Positions 21,480-32,139 are shown, counted from the first letter of the stretch. The stretch is DNA of 64,000 nt from Rapana venosa (GCA_028751875.1 CM054140.1:10417272-10481271), one strand, 5' to 3'. Program-made: numbers and translations. The notes: generated by a model from the sequence alone, not told the origin.

Positions 21480-21645
21480 TACCCGAAGAGAGTGGAGGCA
21501 CTGGCAGGTCTGCACTTGAAGTTGACCTGGGAGATCCTAAAAGTCTCCACTCTTCATTCACTAGACGCCGCCGAGATTCGAACCCACGATTTCATGGACG
21601 TGTGGGATTGCAGTCGAACGGTCTTAACCATTCAACTGTAGCTTC
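21480..21645 (-). mobile_element. SINE-3 (third tRNA-derived family)
   Basis: On the minus strand: A-box-like ACAGTTGAATGGTTAAGAC near 21612-21635, B box GGTTCGAATCTC near 21576-21587, then a short body ending in GACCTGCCAGTGCCTCCACT. A degraded copy lies at 50628-50772. It starts about 50 bp into the intron after the 21088 exon. Confidence 0.75.
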
Positions 21646-21647
21646 GT

Positions 21648-21990
<343 letters not shown>

Positions 21991-21992
21991 TT

Positions 21993-22230
21993 GGGAGTCA
22001 AGTCAAGTCAAAAACACTTTAGTCATCCCCATGAAGAATTACAATACTGAAAGACAGACTCATACTTAATCTCAAAAGACACAAAGAAGATACATTTCAG
22101 ATTGATTAAAACATTCCAAAACAACTTCAAATAAAAATGTCACGACCAAGCACACACACAACACAATGTTATAAAAACCATTGACTAGAAAGACATATAA
22201 ACTTATGATTTACGCACGCACAATACGCAA
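21993..22230 (-). mobile_element. LINE-C-like 3' end, antisense
   Basis: Starts GGGAGTCAAGTCAAGTCAAA, the reverse complement of the (TTGACT)n tail, followed by about 200 bp of AT-rich sequence. The body does not clearly match 17880-18085, so it may be a related family that shares the tail. Confidence 0.5.
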
Positions 22231-22325
22231 CGTACACACACGCACAGGGTCGGTGTGCATATGCTTGCGCGTCCGCCTGTGCGCGCGTGTGTGTATGGCG
22301 AAGCCATGACTTGACCCCCTTCCTT

Positions 22326-22515
22326 TATTCCTTATTCTTTTATTTCAAGGATAATGGAATGAACACTCATGCGCTTTTTCTCCATCCTGTCCCCCGTGTG
22401 TATGCAGTTTTGTAAATTGTGTCATCCCGTTCTCACCAGCACACACTGGCCTACTCTTCCGAAAAGCGGAAACGGGTTTTAACGTGTGCGCAAGATGTTC
22501 TGCGTGCGTTCTTAA
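22326..22515 (-). mobile_element. SINE-1 3' half, antisense
   Basis: Reverse complement of the SINE-1 body from the TTATCCTTGAAAT terminus to the GCAGAACATCTTGCGCACAC region. It lies 160 bp upstream of the next GCNT exon. Confidence 0.85.
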
Positions 22516-22676
22516 CTGCGTTAACCATTCGTTGGACCGCTCCACGGACCATGTTTTTTTCTTTTCAGGCAGTAGGGTTTGGGATGCAGCTCGGACAGGC
22601 TTGAACCTGGTGAGCCCACAGCCTTGGAGCAAGTCCATGGCCAGATAACCGGTTACTTTCTGTTCGTTCATCTCAG

Positions 22677-22906
22677 GAAGGGAACCAGGGTGCGGTGGGA
22701 ACGATTCTTGCCGGCTCCCCACAACATCTCGCTGTTCAAAGGCCCCATCCACATCGTGGCCAGCAGAGCCTTTGTGGACTTCGTGCTGCATGACCAGCGG
22801 GCCCAGACCTTCCTCAGCTGGTGCAAGAATACCCGTCACCCTGACGAACACTTCTTCAACAGTCTGAACCAGAACCGCCACCTCAAGGCGCCTGGCAGAT
22901 ACCTCG
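22677..22906 (+). CDS. GCNT-like: GCNT-like enzyme, exon with catalytic glutamate
   Basis: Acceptor TTCATCTCAG; the first base completes the Thr codon begun at 21427. Ends one base into a codon at donor GTATCT (22907). Residues 205-280 include GPIHIVASRAFVDFVL (226-241) and TRHPDEHFF (256-264). Glu261 (codon 22846-22848) lies in the PDE motif, where mouse core-2 enzyme has its catalytic base Glu320. The loop between RVRWERF and the SR-F segment is about 14 residues shorter than in vertebrate GCNT1. A stronger-looking acceptor at 22568 is in phase but meets TAG at 22573, so 22677 is preferred. Cys253 is an extra cysteine. Confidence 0.9.
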
Positions 22907-22916
22907 GTATCTAGAC

Positions 22917-23805
22917 TGACTTGGTTTGGTCTGGCTTGTTTTGGTTTGGTTTTGGTTTTGGTTTGGCTTGGCTTGGTTTGGTTTGTTTTCACTTTCTTTG
23001 GGGGGGGGGGCTTGGTTTGACTTGATTTGACTTGGCCTGGTTTGGTTTGGTTTGGTTTGGTTTTCCTTGGCTTGGTTTGGTTTGGTTTGGTTTGGTTTTC
23101 GTTGGCTTGGTTTGGTTTGGGTTAGCTTGGTTTGGTTTGGTTTGGTTTTCCTTGGCTTTGCTTAGTTTGGCTTAGCTTGGTTTGGTTTGGATTTCTTTGG
23201 CTTGGCTTGGTTTGGTTTGGTTTTCCTTGGCTTAGCTTGGTTTAGCTTGGTTGGTTTGGTTTAGCTTGGTTTGGTTTGGTTTTCTTTGGCTTGGCTTAGT
23301 TTGGTTTAGCTTGGTTTGGTTTGGTTTTCCTTGGCTTGGTTTGGGTTGTTTGGCTTAGCTTGGTTTGGTTTTCCTTGGCTTGGCTTGGTTTGGTTTTCCT
23401 TGGCTTGGCTTGGTTTGGCTTAGCTTGATTTAGTTTGGTTTTCTTTGGCTTGGCTTGGTTTGGTTTTCCTTGGCTTGGTTTGGTTTGGCTTATCTTGGTT
23501 TGGTTTAGTTTTCCTTGGCTTGGCTTGGTTTGGCTTAGCTTGGTTTGATTTGGTTTGGTTTTCCTTGGCTTGGCTTGGTTTGGCTTATCTTGGTTTGGTT
23601 TAGTTTCCTTGGCTTGGTTTGGTTTGGTTTTCCTTGGCTTGGCTTGGTTTGGCTTAGCTTGGTTTGGTTTGGTTTTCTTTGGCTTGGTTTGGTTTGGTTT
23701 GGCTTAGCTTGGTTTGGTTTGTTTTGTTTTCCTTGGACTGAATTGCCTTTATTTGGCTTGGTTTGGTTTGGTTTGGCTTGGTTTGGTTTGGCTTGGCTTG
23801 GCTTG
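22917..23805. repeat. (TTGGY)n-based minisatellite, about 890 bp
   Basis: Built from TTGGT, TTGGC and TTTTCCTTGGC words in changing order, such as TTTTCCTTGGCTTGGTTTGG. It starts 10 bp after the donor at 22907. The plus strand is nearly free of A and the other strand nearly free of T. Confidence 0.95.
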
Positions 23806-24030
23806 TGTGTGCGCATGTGTGTGTGCGCGCGCGTGTGTGCGAGCATGCGTGCGTGCATGCGTGGATTTGACTTGGTTTGCTTTGGCTTGGTTTAGCATGG
23901 TTTGGCTTGGCTTGGCTTGTGTGTGTGTGTGCGTGCATATGCGTGCGTGTGTGCGTATGTGCGTGTGTGTGTGCGCGTGCGTTTGTGCGTGCGTGTGTGT
24001 GTGTGTCTCTGTGTGTGTGTGTGTGTCTAA
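23806..24030. repeat. (GT)n-rich microsatellite
   Basis: GT/GTGC repeats in two blocks (23806-23863 and 23919-24028), separated by one more stretch of the TTGGY minisatellite. Confidence 0.9.
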
Positions 24031-24204
24031 AACATTCATGATTTATCTGTTTATCTTATGCTTCTCTGTAACGCCCCTTCCCATTATTTTGAAGAGTCCT
24101 CTTGGCTTTTTGCTACCCAATGTCATGTGCCTGTTTATGGTGTGGAAAAGGCTGTCTTTAAATGGTGTGCCTGTGGTGTTATTCCAGCCCCTGGGAATTT
24201 CTCT

Positions 24205-24477
24205 TTAGAGATACTACAGTATGGAGATAACACAGAGTGGCAATGATTTAGTATGGAGATAGTACAGTTTGGAGATAATACAGTATGAAGACAAGACTGT
24301 GAAGTCAGTACTATATGGAGATAATACAGTATGCAATGGCACAGTGTGTGGATAACATAATATGGAGATGAGACAGAATGGGGATAATGCAGTGTGTGGG
24401 ATAACATAATAATAATAATAAGAAGAAGAAGAAGAATGATGATAATGACAATAATAATAATAATAATAATAATAATG

Positions 24478-24516
<39 letters not shown>

Positions 24517-24545
24517 TCTGAAATTTATATAGCGCTGAATCTTGT
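24205..24545. repeat. Degenerate GGAGATAATACAGTAT minisatellite, (AAT)n and LINE-B tail
   Basis: Roughly ten degenerate 17-24 bp units containing GGAGATAA and CAGTATG (24205-24405), then AAT-type repeats (24405-24512). An antisense LINE-B terminus, AAATTTATATAGCGCTGAAT, follows at 24520-24545. Confidence 0.8.
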
Positions 24546-24619
24546 ATGGAGATAAAATGCAGTCGTTTTGAGTCTTGAAAGAAAAGCAAACGGGGCCTGA
24601 CTTTGTGTGTGACTTCCAG

Positions 24620-24936
24620 GAAACCGAACTGACAATGAAGACTTTTCCAAAAAGAGTATGTCTCTGACCCGCTACAAGAACTGGGTACCTCTGTACCCCT
24701 GCCCTGGGAATAAAGTTGTTCGTGCCATCTGCATCCTCAACGTCCTCAACCTTCCCCACATGTACCAGGCCCCACAGCTGTTCGCCAACAAGTTCTACCT
24801 GGACTACAGTCGGCTGGCTCTGAGCTGTCTGGCAGAGGACCTGTATAACCGAACGCTGGATCAGGCTTTGGGAAGGAGGGGGTTCAATGTGACCGTTTAC
24901 AAAGAGTTCGCCTCGGAAAGGCACAGAGGTTACTGA
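24620..24936 (+). CDS. GCNT-like: GCNT-like enzyme, terminal exon with stop
   Basis: Acceptor GACTTCCAG; the first two bases complete a Gly codon. Residues 282-385, TGA at 24934-24936. Cys308, Cys318 and Cys350 fit family cysteines 372, 381 and 413; the last spacing, 32, is identical. Arg315 and Lys338 fall exactly where mouse core-2 enzyme has Arg378 and Lys401, which contact the donor diphosphate (numbering from memory). CPGNKVVRAICILNVLNLP and QAPQLFANKF are typical GT14 C-terminal blocks. With Cys17 pairing to Cys350, all eight disulphide cysteines are accounted for. Sequons are at 282-284, 357-359 and 370-372. No good polyadenylation signal is seen soon after the stop; an AATAAA at 25857 lies inside a repeat. 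Confidence 0.92.
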
Positions 24937-25380
24937 CCAGCTAGACTAGACTGCTGACAATTTTATTAATATGGTAAATTTTCTGAAATTCTACTCTTTC
25001 AAAGAGGAAAAGTCTTGAGAACGAACGCTAATTTTAAAAAAAATTGTTGTGTTTGAGAAAAAGTTACTGTTAAGCTGTTGTTGCTGCAGCTGTCGTCGTC
25101 GTCATCATCATCATTATCATTACCAGAATCAATATTGTTGTTTGTTGTTGCTATTGTTATTAATGTTGATTATGGAAGAGGAAGCCACTGAGATCACAAC
25201 TAGGTTGCAGTTACGTAAATCCCAACATATTTGATCATGCCTCACGTAATAGATGGTACCATGTTTGTCAATTATAACTGTTGGCAACTTAACATTTACT
25301 CTAATTATCTGATATCTTCAACCAAGTACATTTTTGTTTTCTGGGGATGTTAGTTAACCCTCTGGGCTAATTTGTTAATA
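24937..25380. other. Sequence after the GCNT stop codon
   Basis: AT-rich, with small TTG/TCA trinucleotide runs at 25075-25160. Probably 3' UTR and intergenic DNA. No gene seen. Confidence 0.4.
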
Positions 25381-25382
25381 AG

Positions 25383-25505
25383 GTAAGGTAAAGGTGTCCC
25401 ATAACCTATGTGATCGTAGAGGAGCGAGGCATCAGAGGCCTCAACTTCTCCAGGGGCCAGCATATTGAGGGCGGCGCCCATCTCCTCTCCCTCGCTGCTT
25501 TACCT
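25383..25505 (-). mobile_element. tRNA/5S-type SINE, 3' body only
   Basis: Reverse complement of the family's 3' part: AAAGGTGTCCCATAACCTAT, GAGGCCTCAACTTCTCCAGG and TTGAGGGCGGCGCCCATCTC. Confidence 0.85.
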
Positions 25506-25514
25506 ACCCTGGCC

Positions 25515-25990
25515 TGGAAGGTCGCGGGTTTAATTCCCATAAGAGTGATAGGGATTTTTCGGACTCAGACCGGCTCCTACCCAGAGTGAGTGTGCTGTGG
25601 GCTTAGTGGGAAGACTGGGATCACACAGTCGAGCGTCATCCACTTAACGGATGTGAGTTTGAGAGTGTTGCTCAAATTATCTGACCAACACTGCAGGTGT
25701 CCGTATCTCTCGCCCCCCACCCCCACCCCCCTGTCAACCGGGATATATGATGATAGTAAGCGTAGAGTACAACCCTGTCAAGTAGTCTCAAAGCATATGC
25801 ACTTCCACAGCAGCCTCATTACGTCATTCTCATTGTCATTGATCATCATACAATTAAATAAAAGCCTCTGATATGGTGGTCCCAGCTGCTCTGGTCTCAT
25901 GGTGACATCAGATTCGGCTTCCCCATACACTTCTGTGCCTGTGGTGAGCCTCTGATACCATGGCTCCTAAATTCTCCTTGGACTGGCCTG
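25515..25990 (+). repeat. Unclassified interspersed repeat, possibly a tRNA-headed SINE
   Basis: Begins with a B-box-like GGTCGCGGGTTTAATTCCC. Bases 25665-25950 match 37440-37715 and, antisense, 39640-39895. Shared words include GTTGCTCAAATTATCTGACC, AACCCTGTCAAGTAGTCTCA and GGTCTCATGGTGACATCAGA. Confidence 0.65.
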
Positions 25991-26081
25991 CTGACTCAGA
26001 TGGTCACAATAAAGAGTGTCTCATCGTTTTTAATTGCTGCTGAGTCATGCGTCTTGCTGGCAACTAAACAAGGGAAGAAGC

Positions 26082-26082
<1 letters not shown>

Positions 26083-26141
<59 letters not shown>

Positions 26142-26165
26142 TGAGACAGACAGAAAGACAGACAG

Positions 26166-26206
<41 letters not shown>

Positions 26207-26437
26207 CACACACACGCACCCACACACATACACACACACACACACACACATGCACACACACACACACACACATGCACACACACACACACACACATGCACA
26301 CACTTATCCGTAGGTCTTTCGAGGGAGCACAGTCAGAACCAGTAATGACTCAAGGGGAAGACGACGACAACGACGACGACGACAACGACGATGATGATGA
26401 TGATGATGATGATGATGACGACGACGACGACGACGAG
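26083..26437. repeat. (AG)n, (CA)n and (GAY)n microsatellites
   Basis: AG at 26083-26140, CA at 26166-26302, GAC/GAT trinucleotides at 26359-26437. The Asp-rich frame over the last block is repeat translation. Confidence 0.9.
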
Positions 26438-26680
26438 GGGAGCACTCGCTTTCCCCCAGCCAATGTTAAGCAGAGTCGAACGTGGCTACCAATAGGATGG
26501 GTGACCGTTTGCTCGCCTTGGCTTCAGTACAGTTCCCCCAGTTCACTCACCTAGCTGTAAAATGGGTACCTGCCTCTTTAAAGGGTCAGGGAAGGTATAT
26601 GCTGACCGCCGGAGAAGCTCCTCTTCCTCTGCATAGGTTATGGGACACCTTGACCTTGACCTTGACCTTTACCTACTGTG
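26438..26680 (+). mobile_element. tRNA/5S-type SINE copy, 3' part shortened
   Basis: GGGGAGCACTCGCTTTCCCC, the 5S-like block GTTAAGCAGAGTCGAACGTG with AGGATGGGTGACCGTTT, then AGCTGTAAAATGGGTACCTG and TTATGGGACACCTTGACC. Most of the GGCGCCGCC segment is deleted. Confidence 0.8.
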
Positions 26681-26754
26681 TGTGCCTATCAGTAAATTAC
26701 GTCTTGTAACTGACCTTCATGGGATGGTTCCAGTATTATTTTGACTTGACATAT

Positions 26755-27035
26755 ATCTTCGGATGAGACTATAAACCGACGCCCCGTGTGCGAACGCATG
26801 CAGAACATCTTGCGCACACGTTACATCCTGTTCCGCTTTTCGAAAGAGTAGGCCATCGTGTGCCGGTGGGAACAGATGACAACATTTACAAAACCGCATA
26901 CACACGGGGACTGGATGTAAAAAAAACCCAACATGAGTGCTTATTCCATTGTCCTCAATTTAAAAAAAGAAGTCATCTGAGCGCTTTGATTTGTTGCTTT
27001 ACAAGATTCAGCGCTATATAAATTCCATACATTAC
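26755..27035 (+). mobile_element. SINE-1, 5'-truncated, with LINE-B-like tail
   Basis: CTTCGGATGAGACTATAAAC through the body to GAGCGCTTTGATTTGTTGCT and TTCAGCGCTATATAAATTCC. Shows the complete 3' organisation of SINE-1. Confidence 0.9.
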
Positions 27036-27039
27036 TACC

Positions 27040-28490
27040 CCAAAACACCTGGTGTTTCATTTCATTAAATCGCTTTTGTGTGGTGGTATTGTGTAGTGTT
27101 TGTTCACATAGATAACATACCCTCCTCCCAATCAAAAGGAACAGGCAGCAATACCTACTTATACATATATTTGGAAATATTAAAACGTTGAGATGTCAAG
27201 CAAATAAATAGCGACCAGCACGTTGAAATCCAAATGCACAGAGGTCAAAAGTGAGCAACACGATCTTCGCCAAAATTACTGACCCCCCCTTCCCTCCCCT
27301 GTAATTACCCTGTGTGAAGAATGAATAGAATTCTTCATCTTTACTTTCTGTTTAAAGACTGATATTTAGTGGTTATGTTAACGTCCCAATGGAGATTTCC
27401 GATTTAGGGAAAGACTGAAAAAAATGGAAGAATGAAAATATGTATGACATCTGGAAGGCACGTCCAAACATCACAACCGTCGATTTCTTTGATTTTCAAA
27501 CAGTGGAAGAGTTTACAGTTTCCAATTTGCACTTGAACGAAAGTCGCTCGCCATTATGTACTTCAGAACAGGCTGGTTGTCCGGTACAGCCATGTGTCAA
27601 CTGGGCGAAGATTGTGTTTCTGGGTTGCCGCTTTTGTACACCCTCCCCCCCTCCCCCCCCCCCACGTCCCACAGCTGCTACAGTCACTGGATACAGCTGT
27701 ACAAACCAGCTGGCTTCATTTTTGCACATGCGGTGTAGAATTATTTTCCTTTCTTTTGCTATTACTGTTGTGTGTGGGTTTGTTTTTTAAATCTAAAAGA
27801 GAAATGCATGTCTATAGACCCACCCTGAAGCCAATATTTTTTTTGTTTCATTCTTTGGCTAGAGTTCTGAGGTTCATCAATGGTGAGATTTTACGTAGCA
27901 ACCGTTTTTGCCTGCCGCTGTGAAGGTAGCCGCATTCCGACTTCAGGGATAAACAGAAAAAGATATGACAGGACATTTTTTTAAATGAATAGTGACTGCA
28001 CGTGACCTGTAAAATAACAGATTTTATACTGTAAAGGCATATGGGGAAAATAACTGCGACAGAACGCTCTCCAATGACGACAACGACAACAACAGCACAA
28101 CAACTTCAAATAAACAACTAACTTGGCTGCTCAAAACTTGTAGCTAAGACCTGTGGATTCTGACTAAGTTTTGTCTCTTTCGTTGTGGTTTATGATTGTC
28201 TTTCTTATTTTGTTTGTTTGGTTTCTAACCAAAATGTTATGCCATCAAAACAACTGAGCTTGTATGTATGTGTTTTATACGTGTTTTATGCTTGTGCATT
28301 TTTATTTCTTTTTGTGTTTCAGAGCACGTTTTTCTACAGTTTAAAGGAATTCAGTTTAAACAGAAAGAATGCACCCTAGAGACCCAAGCGTAGTCTTTAC
28401 AAGGCAAGAAGTAAACTCACGATAGTCATGTCCTCATAATTATAGATCTACATACACACCTTGTGACCAATGATTTGACAGTATTTACCA
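27040..28490. other. Intergenic DNA without recognised gene
   Basis: AT-rich, single-copy-looking sequence with a C run near 27645-27663. Short open frames (for example 27440-27790) lack splice context or any recognised motif. I see nothing I can name. Confidence 0.5.
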
Positions 28491-28762
28491 ACAGTGGACT
28501 AATTAACAGAATGTTCTTAACATACTGGTATTCTTTGTACAACAATGTGTGTTACTGTATTGATGTTCTTAACTAACTGGTATTCTTTGTACAAAAATGT
28601 GTTACTGTATAGATGTTCTTAACTAACTGGTATTCTTTGTACAACAATGTGTGTTACTGTTTTTATGTTCTTAACTAACTGGTATTCTTTGTACAACAAT
28701 GTGTGTTACTGTTTTGATGTTCTTAACTAACTGGTATTCTGTGTACAAAATGTGTGTTACTT
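28491..28762. repeat. 53-bp minisatellite, about five units
   Basis: Unit contains TTCTTAACTAACTGGTATTC and TTTGTACAACAATGTGTGTT. Units start near 28511, 28564, 28614, 28667 and 28719. One more unit lies at 29917-29972, beyond the LINE-B insertion. Confidence 0.9.
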
Positions 28763-29868
28763 CAAAGCAGTGTTACTCCTGAAAACCTGCCTTCTCTCCT
28801 GGCAAATATGGCCCACTGCTTTGAAGATATTCAAAACTGGATGACACAGAACAAATGACAGCTAAATGCAGATAAAACCGAAGCCATGCCCGTAGGGACC
28901 AAACACAAACTCTCTTTCATTACAACAGCTTCAATAGAACTTGGCAATGCATCAGTCCCTCTATCCACTGCTGTGAGGTATCTAGGTGTTGTTATCGACA
29001 ACACACTCTCTATGCAAACATTCACCACCCAGACCTGTCAGTCGTGCTACTATCAGTTACGGCGTATTAGTGCAATTCGAAAGTACCTGTCCACCGATGC
29101 AACAGCCAAACTTGTCACTTCTCTCATTCTTTCACGTCTGGACTATTGCAATTCTCTTTTGTCTGGTCTGCCAGCATCATCTATCCACTCCCTTCAACGT
29201 ATACAAAACTCCGCAGCTCGACTAGTTCTCAGAAATAAAAAAAATCTGAGCACATTACCCCCCTCTTGCGATCTCTCCACTGGCTGCCTGTGCAATAGAG
29301 AGTAGATTATAAAATCAGTACCCTCTGTTACAAATGTCTCCACAAAACTGTACCCTCCTACCTCTGTGAATGTCTTAACCTGTACACTCCTTCACGTTCC
29401 CTCCGCTCTGCTGCAGATACCTTGTGCCTACGAATACCTAGATTCAACCAATCCACCGTTGGCCGCTGCTCTTTTTCTATTTCGGGTCCATCGACCTGGA
29501 ATGAGCTCCCTCTCTCTCTTCGCCAGAAGCCTAGCTATGACACTTTTAAATCCAGCCTCAAGACATATTTATTTCAAACCTAAGATTTCCCCCCTCCTGT
29601 TTCATATCAGAACTATCCCATCCTTCACTAACCCATGTCCTATCACCCTGCTAAAGTATATGACCTGTGTGTGTGTGTGTGCTTTTGAAAAACATTTGAC
29701 TATTGCAATTTTATTTCATAGATTTGGTCTACAGCGCACCATGTTTGTAATATCTGTTTGAACTATTGATTATTTGTCACTGGTTGAATGACTGTGTAAG
29801 ATTAGGTCGAATGCATGGCTTTGATTTGTCTTTGAAAGATATAGCGCTATATAAGTTCCATGTATTAT

Positions 29869-29912
<44 letters not shown>
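28763..29912 (+). mobile_element. LINE-B copy: reverse transcriptase C-terminal half and 3' UTR
   Basis: Coding remnant from about 28763; the open stretch 28886-29305 has KYLGVVIDNTLSM-like, LILSRLDYCNSLLSGLPASS and QRIQNSAARLVLRN blocks. Later blocks run in other frames to about 29585. The 3' UTR (29660-29865) ends in AGATATAGCGCTATATAAGT and a TAC/ATT repeat. 5'-truncated and frameshifted, so inactive. Sister of the antisense copy at 19300-20590. Confidence 0.88.
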
Positions 29913-29914
<2 letters not shown>

Positions 29915-29975
29915 GTATTGATGTTCTTAACTAACTGGTATTCTTTTTACAACAATGTTTGTTACTGTGTTTACC

Positions 29976-30296
29976 TGTGTAACAAGAAAATAAATACAGT
30001 TCACTTACAAATACCATTAGCAGGTTAATGGCAGGACAGCATTTTCGCTCATGTGACTGACAAAAAAATAGTTGCTGTGTGTTCATTCCACACAAAAAAG
30101 TGAAGAATTTTAACACTGTCTTGCAATACACCTTTCATCCCACAAAAATTATATACAAGCAAAAGGGACAATACTTATGTGACACCTCTCCCCAAAAAGG
30201 TACTTTTTGTGTTTGGAAACACTAAACATAAACTTAGTAACTGCTGTTATCTCCCTTATACTGCAGAAGTAACTCCTTATTTTACAAGAGTCAGCG
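29976..30296. other. Intergenic DNA
   Basis: AT-rich; contains GAAAATAAATACAG near 29987. No gene recognised. Confidence 0.4.
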
Positions 30297-30595
30297 CGGG
30301 GACGGGATAGCTCAGTGGTCGGAGAACTCGCTTTCCCCCAGCCAAGTTAAGCAGCGTCGAGCGTGGTTACCAGTTGGATGGGTGACGGTTTGCGCGCCTT
30401 GGCTTCAGTACAGTTCCCCCAGTTCACCCAGCTGTAAATGGGTACCTGCCCTCTTTAGGGTCAGGGAAGGTAAAGCAGCGAGGGAGAGGAGATGGGCGCC
30501 GCCCTCAATATGCTGGCCCTAGAGAAGTAAGGTCTCTGACGCCTCGCTCCCCTACGACCTTATAGGTTATGGGACTCCTTTACCTTTTACCTTAC
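30297..30595 (+). mobile_element. tRNA/5S-type chimeric SINE, reference copy
   Basis: A perfect tRNA A box, TAGCTCAGTGG, lies at 30308-30318. After about 27 bp comes a 5S-rRNA-like block at 30346-30386 (GTTAAGCAGCGTCGAGCGTG, then CAGTTGGATGGGTGAC). It covers the 5S internal A-box and C-box region and resembles eukaryotic 5S rRNA over about 45 nt. The body follows: AGCTGTAAATGGGTACCTGC, GAGATGGGCGCCGCCCTCAA, CCTACGACCTTATAGGTTAT. Both promoter types are pol III (family knowledge). Confidence 0.88.
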
Positions 30596-30605
30596 CTAGT
30601 TCTCT

Positions 30606-30968
30606 GATAGGGGACGGCATAGCTCAGTGGTCGGAGCACTCACTTCCCCCCAGCCAATGTTAAGTAGCGTCGAGCGTGGTTACCAGTTGGTTGGGCGCCT
30701 TGGCTTCAGTACAGTCCCCCGAGGTCACCTAGCTGTAAATGGGTACCTGCCTCTTTAGGGTCAGGGAAGATAAAGCGGCGAGGGAGAGGAGATGGGCGTC
30801 GCCCTCAATATGCTGGCCCTAGAGAAGTTGAGGTCTCTGATGTCTCACGCATGCGCTTTGATTTGTCTTTGTAAGATATAGCGCTATATAAGTTCCATTT
30901 ATTATTATTATTACTTCCCTACGACCACATAGGTTATGGAACACCTTTACCTTTCACCTTAGTTCCCT
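30606..30968 (+). mobile_element. tRNA/5S-type SINE interrupted by a LINE-B tail
   Basis: Complete head (ATAGCTCAGTGGTCGGAGCA), 5S-like block (GTTAAGTAGCGTCGAGCGTG, with a short deletion after AGTTGG) and body. At about 30849-30914 it is split by GCATGCGCTTTGATTTGTCT ... (ATT)n, a 65-bp LINE-B/SINE-1 terminus. It resumes with CCCTACGACCACATAGGTTA. Confidence 0.88.
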
Positions 30969-32130
30969 TATACTGCAAGAGTTATTTCTTATTTTGTGAG
31001 GGTTAGTTCCCTTGTACCACAAGAGTGATCTCCCTTTGATTTTAGTCCAGCACCCTTCCCATCCTCCCACTCCTTCCTGTCAGACAGCCATTTTCCTGTT
31101 TGGGCAGTGGACAGAGAGGCTGTTGCCTGAGACTCTTCTGAGTCTGATGTTCCTCATCAAAAGGGACATCCTTTTCATCTTTACTTGCTTTTTAAAATTT
31201 CATTGATTTGATTTGATTGCTTTTACTTCTGCTTTGCAATGGCTATTGTTTGTGAATCTTTAGATCCCTGATCTGAAATTGGTTCTTGATTGATTGTGTT
31301 TTGAGGACTGGAAAGAAAAGACAAAATACAATGTGTTTGAATTGTCCAGTTGTAGTATAATTGGTGATCTGTAACTTCTATGTTTTAGTTAAGTAGTAGT
31401 GTGTTTAGTGAAATATAGATGTGAACCCAACTTGCTTGGCCTGGAGAGTTCATTGAATGAATGAATGTTGTTGTTGGTTACATTCACGGAATAGGGCTAT
31501 ATTCAGTGTGGCTGCTGAGTGAGTTGAGGTGATTAATTAATATTCACTACTTTCTTTCTCTAAATTTCTTTTCTATTTTTTTTTCTTCTACCCTCTTTCT
31601 ATCCCCCTTTATCCCTCCCACTCCCATTAAGTAGTGAGCCCTAATTTTCTTTAGAGATACTAAAGACAATTAGACAAAATCTAGGGATCCATATTTCTTT
31701 TACCAAATCAAGTGGGGCATGACTTGGAGCAGCGACCTGGAGTTACCTGTTTAGGACTCCCTACACTAAACTAACGCTGGGACATTGATTGATCATTAAT
31801 CATTGGCAAGACCTGGTAACAACACCCCCCCCCACCCCATCCCCCACAATGAGACTAAACTAAAACTGGGGCAGGTTCATCAATCAGAGGCTAAAACCTG
31901 GTAACTCCTGCCCCTGTACCACACTAACATCACTGACGCTGCATCCACCAGTGCTTTACAAAATGATACAAGCTGTCTGACTGTTATATGATTTATCTTA
32001 AACACTGTGGCACTGCAGCATGTACGTATGCTTGAATGGCACTGCTGCTTTAAAGTTGACTCTTTTTAGAGTTGCCACTGGTGCCTATGTAGGATGACTT
32101 GCGGATATCTCCACTGGGACTGTAATATAA
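30969..32130. other. Intergenic DNA without recognised gene
   Basis: Mixed AT-rich sequence, with a C-rich stretch near 31827-31850. No open frame over 70 codons and no known repeat recognised. Confidence 0.5.
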
Positions 32131-32139
32131 TCGTAATCC

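Noticed and set aside
22569..22676. A 5'-extended GCNT exon using the strong pyrimidine-tract acceptor at 22568
   Set aside because: The phase fits, but an in-frame TAG at 22573-22575 follows and the extension has no GT14 similarity.
22917..23805. CRISPR-like or telomere-like array
   Set aside because: There are no unique spacers of constant length, the genome is eukaryotic, and the TTGGY words are not TTAGGG-type telomere repeats.
27440..27790. 116-codon frame as a gene
   Set aside because: Composition is partly low-complexity (C run), frames overlap without preference, and neither splice sites nor a recognisable domain is present.
30346..30386. 5S rRNA gene
   Set aside because: Only the internal-promoter part resembles 5S rRNA. 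The 5' and 3' thirds are absent and the block recurs as part of a SINE.
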